From NCBI GenBank assembly GCA_905397405.1, contig CAJPVJ010000014.1:29248-85646 (forward strand): DNA of 56,399 nt. The letters run 5' to 3'. Below the pieces are notes generated by a model. That model was given only the letters and a program-made list of their open reading frames with translations, searched no databases and was not told where the DNA came from. Positions 46,455-56,399 of this stretch are shown here, piece by piece. Position 1 is the stretch's first letter, and each line of letters starts with the position of its first letter. The stretch comes from Oppiella nova (Eukaryota; Arthropoda; Arachnida; Sarcoptiformes; Oppiidae). A program made the position numbers and the translations under genes.

Positions 46455-48319
46455 CACCAATACATTCACTATTAGCTCTGGTTTTCACTTTCTATCAAAT
46501 AAATAGTAATTTCATATATGATATGACTTATCACTAAATATCATAATAATACAGTTCTGTAATACACTAACAGTTATAAAACTTTGTCAATATTATTCTA
46601 GTGATATCCAAGTGATAATTTAATTTAAGTGATATTCATCAATACTTTTAATTATTATTATTATTATATTATATGTAGTACAGTATTATACACTACAAAT
46701 TAACTTGTAACACAAACTAATGATGTTCAATTATAAGTTATGAGACAAACAAAACTTATTATTTATTATTCATAAATTGCTTGAATTGATGGTTATATTC
46801 TAGTTACAAGTAATGATCACTTAAAACATTTAACCATAAATTGATTTTGAATGAAGCGATAAACAGTTAACTGAAATTAGCGGACGATTGAAATGAATAT
46901 ATTGTATAATATATGGTATAATAAAATAATAAAAACATTAATAAACGTAATAATGGTTTAAAGGGTTTAACAGTTTCGGAAAGTAAAGCGCATTCATTTC
47001 ATGAAATGATTACCTGTTGATTATATGGGGATTGTATTGAACAGATTGGATGGCAATCTCGATGACAGGTATAGTAGTGGTGATGGTGTGGAGTGGAGCA
47101 CAAGAGCACCGATAATAACAGTATAATTATAATGAGAGCGAAGACATCCTCTCTATAACTAGTTTTGTGGCAAAACTGATAAGAAGTGAGCGTTTGTTTC
47201 AGCGTTTGTTTCAGTGCTTATCATTCAAATCAATTCATACTCAGGATGCAGTATGAGTTATATACTTTATTGGCATTACATAAGCCATACATTATTTGCC
47301 ATTATATTCATATCATAGACACAACACAGTGTACACACTCTACACGACAATTCAGTATAAGTCTAAATAACTTGCATTCAATTCCCAACTTTATATGCAA
47401 TTCAACGCAACTCTCATTTTATAATAAAATACTGATTACAATACAAACGGCATAACCATTGAAATAACTTTATAATACATTTCATGAATTACTTATTATG
47501 TGTACAAATAGTTAGAAATGTTGTATAAATGACTGTATTTAGGAATAGTTGAGTGAAGTTCTAATAGTATTACACAAACTGATTATGAATGCATTGCACA
47601 ACAGCTTAAAACTAAAATAAAGTTTAGTTTATTATAAAGTTTAGAAAGCATTGAAAGTTTCAAACTTCTAAAGCTATGGCTATGGTTGCTATGGTTTGCC
47701 ATTCAAGCAGCGATACAATTGCCGATAAGACAATAATATGTTTGTGAACTCAATCTCTAACTTTCCTTATCATAACTTGTGTTTTGTCTCAACTATTTTA
47801 AATATAGTAAATATGTGGGCAAACAATTCAAAAGCAATTTCATTTCAAATCTCATTTTTACACTTTTTATCTCAATTTGCCTTTAAATTAGCCATTAGTT
47901 GGATAATACATGTTATAATTGCCTCAAAAGGTCGTATAAATAAGCTTTTGATCTATTATTCAAAAGGTAATGTAACGGATATCAAACCCGGGAAAATATG
48001 AGAATAGAGAATAGTATTTTGATTAGCATTTATTGTATTGTTATTTCGCTTCCGTGACTTTCACCCCCTGTAAATACGATTACTTCCGTAATGAGTACTA
48101 CTCAATAGCATACATAAGACACATATTATTGACAACGAGGTGTGCACTCATGCTATGAATAGCACGTCATTTGTGAAAAAATAAGAATCGACGCAATGAT
48201 TGGTTGATTTGAAAATAGACCGCATTTTACGAGTTCTCAACAGTTTGTCAACTCTTTGACCATTTGTTTACAAACTCTGTGTTCACGACATCTGATCCAT
48301 CGGTCCATCACTCGACACA
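46455..48319. other. Intergenic region between DOK and ARHGAP19
   Basis: About 1.9 kb with DOK upstream sequence on the left and the ARHGAP19 promoter on the right. The ORFs at 47186-47455 and 47738-48001 are AT-rich and match nothing I know. Confidence 0.5.
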
Positions 48320-50372
48320 ATGGACGCCATCGATGTGTTGCGAGTGAAGGATTCGGTTGAGAACCCAGTCAACTAGGCTTCAGTGGACAGTAAGTAGTAA
48401 CTGAGGTTGAAACTGAAGCTGAGTTAACTCGGGTTTCACTGGTTTTCCTTTCGGTTGGTTTGTATGTCAACACTCATTAGGACGTACACTCAGACACTGA
48501 CGTGGTGAGTACTCACGCTTATAGTATATGGACAACTACTACACGACTAACACCACTTGTGACCCTCACTTACCGTAAATTACTTAACTATGCTCTTATC
48601 AGACATAAACTATAAATGTCACTAAACAGGTCACAATAGTGGACAACATTTGATAACATTATAAATATTATAAATACTGACAAATGATTAGCAAATATAT
48701 AATGTATTGAAATACTATTGCAATTAATTAACAAATGTTTGTATTTTCATAAAAAGCGTCTATTTTTGGCTCAAATCTCACTCAAGAGGGTATTTGTTGT
48801 GTAAACCAATTGATTGAATTCATTACCACTGATAAGAGTAAGCACTCGTCTGTTGTATCACTCATTCATTGCATACTCTGCTGTCATATGTGTGTCATTT
48901 GATCCACAGATCTCACAAAAGAAGGCATATTCCGAAAGAGTGGATCAGTTTTACGACAGTCGGAGCTCAAGGACTTGATCTCAGCCGGGATTACAGTGGA
49001 TCTGACGGCCAATCGGTTTACAGTTCACGACTGCTGTAGTGTATTGAAAAAGTTTTGCAGTGAACTCCCGGAACCACTGATCACTGAATCTCTGTTCCCA
49101 CTCTTCAAACACATCTCCCAATTGAGTCGACAATCGTTGTCTCCAAACCATTCGCAACACAACGATAAGAAACTGACGGCTCTTCAGCTGTTTGTGTTGT
49201 TAATGCCGGCGCCCAACAGACAACTACTGCTCGAAAACACATCTCCCAATTGAGTCGACAATCGTTGTCTCCAAACCATTCGCAACACAACGATAAGAAA
49301 CTGACGGCTCTTCAGCTGTTTGACAACAATTACGGCCGCGGGTTGTCTGTTGATGACGAGCTCAACAACCGTAACAAACTCTTTCACGAAGTTTTGTCAC
49401 GGTGTTTAGCATACTCAAGAGATTCGAATCCGTGTGAGAAGTGAGGGGTCGTGTTGTGTCCGAGAAATTTCTCTGCCATTGAATTGCAACAGAATTTGCA
49501 TTCATTGACCGAAACGCTGATACATATGATCGACAACTCGCACGTCATGTGTCGACCGCCGCAACAGCTGCTCATTGATGTCAACAAACAGCTCGAAATC
49601 ATAGAGCGCTCCAGAAATAAGAGCAACACTTCTTTGGCGGCCGTCAACACCGCTCATCAGTTCTGTGTCACCAACAGTGACACCAATTCCGATGACTTCA
49701 CCGCCAATCAGGTATGATATGTGCAATGACTACTCATACAGCACTTACCACAATTACTTGCGCTACATACAGAGTACTTTTCCACCGGGTTGAGATGCGA
49801 ATGTAGGTTTCATACGGATTGAGACCTTGAGGCTACTTCTTCTTCACCTAATTCGCAAAGAATAGAGAGAACGGAAAGGGAACGCCTCTATTGAAGCAAA
49901 AGAAGTTGGATTCGACCAAAAAACTCAAGACTTCTATCGGAGACGTGTTTAAAGCGGGACAACACTTCCTGTTCGGCACATCAGTTTCAATAGAGAGAAC
50001 GGAAAGGGAACGCCTCTATTGAAGCAAAAGAAGTTGGATTCGACCAAAAAACTCAAGACTTCTATCGGAGACGTGTTTAAAGCGGGACAACACTTCCTGT
50101 TCGGCACATCCGATGAGACTCTGAAACAAAACAAATTAAATAAAAATCTTTTCAAAGACTCTTCAGTTCTGTCGGACACTGAAAAGACTGGCATTCATAG
50201 AATGATTTCAAATGAGTCTAAAGTTAGATCAGAGACTCGTATGGAGTCTTCAGTTTGTGGCAAAAGGCAAGACAGTGTCACTCCATTGGGTCTGAGTCTA
50301 GAAAATGCTCACAAAAAAGTCAAACTCAGTGTTAGTAAAGTGGGAAATCGAGAGCCCATTGCTTTCGATTAG
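48320..50372 (+). CDS. ARHGAP19: Rho GTPase-activating protein ARHGAP19, with three complemented blocks and two duplications
   Basis: RhoGAP that switches off RhoA in cell division. Exon 1 48320-48470, exon 2 48757-48837, exon 3 48910-49711, exon 4 49783-50372. As written, exon 1 hits a stop after NPVN, exon 3 is broken after the second copy of a 128-bp tandem duplication, and exon 4 is unreadable. Reading about 48374-48500, 49323-49447 and about 49734-49860 as in-place complement, and removing one copy of each duplication (49107/49235 and 49861/49989, both 128 bp), restores a continuous 455-aa protein with matching phases. Landmarks: IFGSNLTQEGI, arginine finger in TKEGIFRKSGS, FCSELPEPLI, LLMPAPNRQLL, then (corrected) NRMSSLSLGTLF, VVLCPRNFSAIELQQNL and (corrected) QLYAYIQSMPNS. 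Alignment with human ARHGAP19 is residue-level in these parts. Confidence 0.9.
48374..48500. other. In-place complemented block in ARHGAP19 exon 1 / intron 1
   Basis: Direct reading stops at TAG 48374-48376. The in-place complement stays open (IRSHLSFIIDSNFDFDSIEP) and reaches a GTGAGT donor at 48471 whose phase fits exon 2. The right end is estimated from block length. Confidence 0.8.
49107..49322. repeat. 128-bp-period duplication in the RhoGAP exon
   Basis: 49107-49194 is repeated at 49235-49322 (offset exactly 128). The 40 bases after the first copy (49195-49234) reappear complemented in place after the second (49323-49362). Confidence 0.97.
49323..49447. other. In-place complemented block in the RhoGAP exon, about 125 bp
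   Basis: The first 40 bases are the exact unreversed complement of 49195-49234. The full complement encodes PAPNRQLLLELLALFEKV and onward to SLGTLFTP, joining in frame to VVLCPRN at 49448. This is the conserved RhoGAP helix missing from the direct reading. Confidence 0.95.
49734..49860. other. In-place complemented block covering ARHGAP19 exon 4 start
   Basis: The complement gives an AAAAG acceptor and VAQLYAYIQSMPNSG, then KKKWIKRF joining in frame to NRENGKGTPLL at 49861. The last five bases (49856-49860) are the complement of GTTTC, which stands in normal form before the second duplicate copy (49984-49988). Confidence 0.88.
49861..50110. repeat. 128-bp-period duplication in ARHGAP19 last exon
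   Basis: 49861-49981 is repeated at 49989-50109 (offset 128), encoding KKLDSTKKLKTSIGDVFKAG twice. Only one copy keeps frame and length. Confidence 0.96.
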
Positions 50373-50719
50373 AGGTTTAATTTGAAAAAGTTTGTGCTAT
50401 AGTTTCAGTTCAGTTGTAAATTATATATTTCAAGTTTTGTAATAAATAACCAGGTATATTTTATACAATATATAAATTCAATATTAAGAGCACTGAATAG
50501 AACTTTTTTGAACTCTATATTAACTTTTGTTATAACTTTTACTTTATACATAACTCAAGATTAATTTTACAATTTTATTACAATTTTAAAGTTCTATTAT
50601 AGCTCGTAAATGTATTTCATATGTATTTATAACTGACATTAAATTTTTTAAAATAAACATATAATACATTACGCATTGATATCACATGGAATTTGTAGAA
50701 GTAATGGTTGTATTTGATG
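50373..50719. other. Convergent 3' regions of ARHGAP19 and a GPCR
   Basis: AT-rich, no gene; several AATAAA-like signals (for example near 50441). Confidence 0.5.
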
Positions 50720-51060
50720 TCAAACTGATCCATCAGTTTCTGGTACAATGATGTCGATTCTGGCGCTCGCAGGAGAGCTTCGGTTGAAGTGAGTTTTGTT
50801 GACAAAAGTGGTGGCAATGAACGCTTACTTCGTTAAGGATGTGTTTTGAGAACTCTAGTCGAGTTTCCGTTGCGAAGCTTTGCTAAACAAATTTTCAGGC
50901 ATTTCTTACCCTAAGGTTTTCCTTAATGACTAACGCTAGGTGCACTGGTCAAACTCAAAATTCTGGGGGAAGTCCACCTCCCAGACCGATGAGATCAGCT
51001 CTGTTAGTGTCCACGGAGTCACTGCTATGAGAAACCCGGCGGATATGGAGCCTAATGTTA
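50720..51060 (-). CDS. Class A GPCR, last exon (TM6, TM7, helix 8, tail), with complemented block
   Basis: Direct minus-strand reading from an acceptor at 51061-51062 gives a hydrophobic TM6 (SISAGFLIAVTPWTLTELI) and an ECL3 (EVDFPQNFEFDQ), then stops. The in-place complement of about 50819-50945 gives TM7 and helix 8: WIAISNSFWNPILYGLLNKS, including the NPxxY-type motif NPILY, and continues into a normal tail (IATTFVNKTH) ending at TGA 50720-50722. The GLLNKS after NPILY resembles GPR161-like receptors, but the subfamily is unproven. The preceding exon is probably the TM5 exon now found in opposite orientation at 55037-55241. Confidence 0.8.
50819..50945. other. In-place complemented block in the GPCR TM7
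   Basis: As written, the TM6 frame stops at a TAG (50936-50938). Complemented in place it reads through NPILY and rejoins the downstream frame. Both edges are inferred from the protein and from the 127-bp length. Confidence 0.85.
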
Positions 51061-52294
51061 CTAAAGTCCTATAAGTCTTCTTCTTTTCTTTGACGTGAAA
51101 CTGTTTTTAACATTATTTTACTAATTATTACAAATTATTCTTTTATGTTATATTAATCTAATATAAAGCTCTCATAACTTATTCATACAATTAATGTAAT
51201 ATATTAATCAAAGAATTAATTTTATACTAATTTGTCAAATTCACTACAAGTTAAATTCATATTTTGTTAACAATAGGTAATTATACTGTAATGTACTGTA
51301 ATCTAAATAAGTTATAGAAAATATTAGCATAAGAAATACTCACTACATATACTTTTAAAATAAGAAATATTAAATTAGAAAAGTAGTAATGGTTTAACTC
51401 GTAAAATAGGACTACAGTTTTTTCATTAAACAATACTTCATAGATCTTCATTTTTATTGTCATAAACTGTGTACCACTTAGTAACCGGACGTTATATAAA
51501 TGTATATAAAATAAAAACTATTTATTGAAATCAAATTATATTTTAAACATAAAGTAAGTAGTATTCAACTAATAATTTATATTATTCAAATGGAGTCAAA
51601 ACACCTTTCCTCCCGATCTACCGGAGCCTCTTTAACATGCATCTCATAAGAGCCTTTCCATGCTTTTTAACGATTGTTTTTAAAATATTATTGAAAAAAA
51701 TTTAAATTCAGTGCCATTTCTAGGTGTTTCTGATCTCATAGACAATCTAACTTAATATTATGTCCAGTACTTTTCACTGGGACGGGCCTGTCGTAGGTTT
51801 GGGGCATTCAGTTTTTTGGACACATTGGCAATTTCAATAGAATTACATTAGTTAAGTACATTTGGTTTACTAACCTTGTAAATTTTTTAAATATCATTTT
51901 TAAAGTTAAATTTATGAATATTTTTTGAATGTCTACATTATGATTAACAATCCTAATTAGTGACTATCCCTAACAATGCTCTTGTTTTCATGCACTAAAC
52001 AACCTAAATTATTTATGATCAAAAAAATTATCAATTTTGGACAACAGTTTTTATGAATTATAAAGTTTGATTGCTTATCATCCCTTTCCCTTATAATTCC
52101 AAACAATGTTATGGTATATCATTGATCTATTATATGATGGACTATAACTTAAACATTTGTTTAGAAACGACAATCATATACAGCGCGCGCGACATAACAA
52201 TTAAATTCGTCCGGTTACTAAGTGGTACACAGTTTATTTATTAAAGAATTCTATAAATTCATTGAGCATAGCTTATATTATAAGCATTTATTTT
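51061..52294. other. AT-rich stretch without a supported gene
   Basis: Probably intron of the GPCR gene. Short ORFs only. Confidence 0.5.
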
Positions 52295-52972
52295 ACTATA
52301 ATTTAAGCTTGGACAGGTCTGGTTTATATGATCCATGTTATAAAATAAAATTCAAATGTTTTTACCAGGTTTACTAGTATTGTCTTAAATGAATTGCTAA
52401 TTATTTATAAATATTATTTTAATAAATTACTTAATAATAATCTCATATATTTATCTTTGCATTTAGAATCAAATATTTATTCAAATAGGTAAATATTGAC
52501 TTTTGATATGAATAAGGTATAGGTATCTTGATTTTTAATTTATAATATAATTTTGTGAGTTTATAAAACTAATATTGCATAACATTTATCTTGAAAATTG
52601 AGTTTAGAAAATTACGAGGAAATCAAATGAATTGTAACTCTCACAGTCAATATCTTATGTTGACATAAGAATATTCTGTATAATATTTTATATGATTTTA
52701 TATGATTTAATATCCTTAAAGAAGTAGAAAGTCGACAGTTTTTGTTTGCTGCCGTTTTTCCAATTTCGTTTAATTTTTAATTAATCGATTCATTTATATG
52801 TTTGCTTAAAAGCTAAATATTAAAGAATTATTACATAAATTATCTGTACACTATTCTCTAATTATATTAATAAATCCACTCTATTTTCTTAATTTTTAGG
52901 TTATACAATATTAAGACCACTAACATACAGTTACAATTCTACAGTATTAATTTAATATAATGTAAGCTCACA

Positions 52973-53377
52973 CACACAATCACAACCAATTAATTAATAT
53001 TTTTAGTTTATTTTTGCACCAAATATATCCAATTTAAAGAGCACTCAATTTTGTACCTCTTTTTCACACAATATCTGACATGAAATATCATTTATTTATA
53101 ACTTTTATGACAATAGATCCGAAGCAAAGAAGCCACTCATTTATTCTCTTGCGACACATTTAATGAAATGATAGAATGGCTTAATTGTCTCCAAATGGTT
53201 GCATTCGGCGCTAATCAGAGTTTTCATAATACAATTCAGTCAAACAGTGCTTCTCTCGATTCAAATGCAAATCAGTTCAATAATAATAGCAATCATTTAA
53301 ATCACAATAAACTGTCTGACGCTCAGAGCGAAGAAAATCTTTTGTACTCCTCAGTGGACGGGCCCGATGTCTATCGG
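52973..53377 (+). pseudogene. Inverted duplicate of DOK exon 3 and flanking intron (404 bp)
   Basis: This is the reverse complement of 44634-45038, identical outside the altered block 44743-44869. It contains the full 260-base exon 3 at 53117-53376 with acceptor ACAATAG and encodes the undamaged PH C-terminal helix and LNHNKLSDAQSEENLLYSSV. It ends one base before an N. As an isolated exon it is not a gene; it may be the correct haplotype or contig end of DOK exon 3. Confidence 0.9.
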
Positions 53378-53378
53378 N
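53378..53378. other. Single ambiguous base (N), probable contig join
   Basis: The N stands exactly where the DOK copy stops matching. What follows (ATTGATTC) is unrelated to the DOK intron at the equivalent place, so two pieces were probably joined here. Confidence 0.7.
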
Positions 53379-55036
53379 ATTGATTCATCTATTTTAATAA
53401 CATTATATTTGTAAGAATCAATTCACTGTTTTTATAAACAACTTTAATTTATATTTATAGTAAAAACAAATTGTCATTATACTGTAGATTGAATATTGTG
53501 TATTCATTCTTAGCATTATAATACACTTTTTCAATTTATTCTAAGAATGTGTCAAGATACTATAATTAAATATCTTTTTCAAAATAAATAAATTATTATA
53601 CAAATGAGATAAAAGTAATTATGAAATCTAAAATATATATAGTTTAAACTATGGCTTTGTTGTTATAAAAACAACGGATTCATTACCTGCTATATGTTAT
53701 ATTTAATATTGTATGATATTAATAGTTTAGAAATTATTGAATATTTATAATTCTCATCATTTATAAATAGATTACTGATTTTTAAATTCATATTTACTAT
53801 TTAATTATACAGAATTTTATTAGACGTAATTATAAATTAACTGGTACAATGGTTAATATATGGAAAATACATACCTATTTATTAAGATACTTATTTATTT
53901 AAGAAAAGCAGCTTACTATAATATTTAGATATAAAAGTGTGGGTTGGATTTTCATATACTATTGAATAATAGACTACTGTGTGAAACGAAACAAAAGTTT
54001 GTAACATTTTTTCATTTGTTTGAATAAATTTCATTCAATAAAACTTATATTTTTATTCAAATCAAAGTAAGAACAAATTATTAGTTTTGGTTAAAACAAA
54101 TAAAATTAATAAAAAGTAAATACTCATTATTTTGATTTATAAAAATTTAGTAATCTTTTATTATTTTATTATGTTCATTCTTATATGCAAATTACAATAA
54201 TTTACTAACAATTTTAATATAAATTTGAATCAAATTATACATCACATTTAAAATAAAATGTTTTCTTGTAATTATAAAATGGTAAATCTTGTTTCGATAA
54301 ATTTATCTAAAGTAAATTTCATTAGAAATAAACAAAACTTCATAAATTCAATTATTCCATGAATTTTTTAAGAATCGATGCAATTAATTAATTATAAACA
54401 TGATAAAATTTAATAAAAAAAATATCAATTTCACTCAGTTACACATTAATGATAAAATATTTAAAAATTTTAAATATTATCAGTTCGTCGGAATCTATGC
54501 ATTTGTACTGTAAATATATAGGTACTGAACTACCAAATAAGTGTAGTACAGTCATATTTTTATATTATTTGGTAGCTTTATTTGTGATTTTCCATAATGT
54601 CTTTGAACTATGTCACTTATTTAAAATGTCATAAGGTATTGATATGATATTTGTCTACAATAAATTTAAGTAATATAAATTACAGGTAACACATATCAGA
54701 TTTAGATTTCATTTATACTATATCCTAACACACACACAGAATCTATTTTATAAGACTAATTTATAAAATTAAGAATTAATATATAGAAAATATTATACAA
54801 TATATTTATACCCTTAAGTAGTATATTAAATTTATTATACTAATTCTAATATTTGACCAAAATTGAGACTTTATATTTGAAACCTAAGGTGTGTTATACT
54901 ATGGTATCGTTTTCGTGGTTCATTAGTAAGAGTCATATGCGAGATGATTAAATAGGGTTAAGTCTCATAGCCAATCATAAATAAGTTAAGTATTGTTCTG
55001 TATTTAACACTTATTAAAACATGTTTCAATACTGAG
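53379..55036. other. AT-rich stretch without a supported gene
   Basis: No coding region recognised; the 54449-54634 ORF is AT-driven. Confidence 0.5.
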
Positions 55037-55241
55037 CAAACCCTATTACTGTTGCGAACCGTTTTATGAGAAGAAACTGATAATAATAGCGGCGACGGCT
55101 TTATTCTTCATCCCACCGGCCGTTACACTCGTCTACTGCTATACAACTATCTTACGAGTGGCGCACCGGCAGATCCGCACCATTCAGAGCTCACCATCCA
55201 ATGCCTACAGTACTATACAGGGATACGACAGCATTCGCAAA
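55037..55241 (+). CDS. Class A GPCR, TM5 exon (isolated)
   Basis: 205 bases between an ACTGAG acceptor and a GTAAAT donor encode an extracellular YYCCEPFYEKK, a transmembrane helix LIIIAATALFFIPPAVTLVY with the TM5 proline, and the start of intracellular loop 3 (LRVAHRQIRTI). A TM6-TM7 exon of a similar receptor lies at 50720-51060 on the other strand. If the segment between the inverted-repeat arms were flipped, this exon would lie upstream of it on the same strand. Other exons are not in the window. Confidence 0.75.
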
Positions 55242-55720
55242 GTAAATAAATATTTATATCATATGTATTCATTTATTCATAATATTTCACATTCATTTCA
55301 CTCTCAAAAACTTCTTATGATATTCATGTAACGTATATTGAGAATGTGAGTATTATAGTGTCCAGGGATTATATACATAATTTAGTTGAAGTACTTTTGA
55401 GAGGGTGCATCAGGTGTTCAAAAGTATCCATTAATTATCAAACAGACCAGAGGACAGGCATATAAGCCGATGACATAACTTAGTAGAATATGGTCACAGT
55501 TTGGCTGATATATAAAGCCTAAGTCATGGCTTTTCAGCTATAATAATGCTCTTATTCTACAGTATAGTAAACACTGGCATTGGTTGTGTTATTAGTTTTT
55601 CCAAATCAAACAAAAATTTTAAAATATTTTATAAGAGTTTTTAGTGAATGAATAAAACAGAAAGCTTACTTTACGAACCATTAATAAATTCAGAAACATC
55701 ATTTGATTTTACAAATATTA

Positions 55721-55755
55721 AAAATGTGTGTGTGAGAGAGAGAGAGAGAGAGAGC
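55721..55755. repeat. (TG)n-(GA)n microsatellite
   Basis: Tract of TG then GA units next to the inner end of the right inverted-repeat arm. Confidence 0.9.
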
Positions 55756-56399
55756 GCTTACATTATATTAAATTAATACTGTAGAATTGTTACTGTATGT
55801 TAGTGGTCTTAATATTGTATAACCTAAAAATTAAGAAAATAGAGTGGATTTATTAATATAATTACAGAATAGTGTACAGATAATTTATGTAATAATTCTT
55901 TAATATTAATCGATTAATTAAAAATTAAACGAAATTGGAAAAACGGCAGCAAACAAAAACTGTCGACTTTTTACTTCTTTAAGGATATAAATCATATTAA
56001 ATCATATAAAACATTATACAGAATATTCTTATGTCAACATAAGATATTGGCTGTGAGAGTTACAATTCATTTTATTTCCTCGTCATTTTCTAAACTCAAT
56101 TTTCAAGATAAATGTTATGCAATATTAGTTTTATAAACTCACAAAATTATATTATAAATTTAAAATCAAGATCACTATACCTTATTCATATAAAAAGTCA
56201 ATATTTACCTATTTGAATAAATATTTGATTCTAAATGCAAAGATAAATATATGAGATTATTATTAAGTAATCTATTAAAATAATATTTATAAATAATTAG
56301 CAATTCATTTAAGACAATACTAGTAAACCTGGTAAAAACATTTGAATTTTATTTTATAACATGGATCATATAAACCAGACCTGTCCAAGCTTAAATTAT

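Larger units (their letters stand above)
52295..56399. repeat. Inverted repeat: arms 52295-52970 and 55755-56399 (runs off the window)
   Basis: The right arm is the ordinary reverse complement of the left arm with scattered substitutions and a 29-bp indel (extra bases around 52791-52820 in the left arm). The inner ends abut CA/GA microsatellites. The 2.8-kb loop contains an inverted DOK exon copy, an N and a GPCR exon. No transposase or clean terminal motif is visible. Confidence 0.9.

Noticed and set aside
52295-56399. DNA transposon with long terminal inverted repeats
   Set aside because: The loop contains host exons and an N but no transposase, and no target-site duplication can be checked at the window edge.

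Overview
The window looks like nuclear DNA of a small-genome animal, most likely an arthropod; a mite-like chelicerate is a guess, not a demonstration. The DNA is AT-rich with compact genes, introns mostly of 45-90 bases with GT/AG ends, and closely packed genes on both strands. No bacterial, organellar or viral gene was recognised.

Layout. 1-6.9 kb: AT-rich, gene-free, with direct repeats and microsatellites. 6.9-11.4 kb: two unrecognised proteins (a coiled-coil protein and an acidic one). 11.6-16.0 kb: a large helical-repeat protein of unknown name, divergent from the DNA helicase DDX11 (16.1-18.7 kb) over only 53 bases. Then BMS1 (ribosome biogenesis), IFT140 (ciliary transport), a transferrin-2/melanotransferrin, a p24/TMED cargo receptor, BUB3 (spindle checkpoint), PRADC1, a secreted ferritin, RNF4 (SUMO-targeted ubiquitin ligase), WRAP53/TCAB1, a small coiled-coil protein, a DOK adaptor, ARHGAP19, and two exons of a class A GPCR. 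The last 4 kb carry an inverted repeat of about 0.65 kb that encloses an inverted copy of a DOK exon, a single N and a GPCR exon.

Main observation. At least ten blocks of about 125-128 bases are complemented in place: every base is replaced by its complement but the order is not reversed (equivalently, the other strand is written backwards). Ordinary inversion gives a reverse complement, so known DNA rearrangement does not make this. Four blocks are shown directly against a normal copy in this window over 127-128 bases. A fifth is shown over 40 bases and by homology. Five more are shown by the protein: reading the block as its complement restores the expected WRAP53, ARHGAP19 and GPCR residues, reading frame and splice phases. 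Several blocks adjoin duplications, some with a period of exactly 128. I infer an assembly artefact (a k-mer or overlap near 127 written as complement rather than reverse complement) in a haplotype-rich genome. Several genes that appear broken here (WRAP53, DOK, ARHGAP19, the GPCR) are therefore probably intact in the organism.

Together the genes are mostly conserved housekeeping functions: genome maintenance (DDX11, RNF4, WRAP53, BUB3), ribosome assembly (BMS1), cilia (IFT140), secretion (TMED, PRADC1), iron (transferrin, ferritin) and signalling (DOK, ARHGAP19, GPCR). No operon-like pathway is apparent. The proximity of transferrin and ferritin may be chance.
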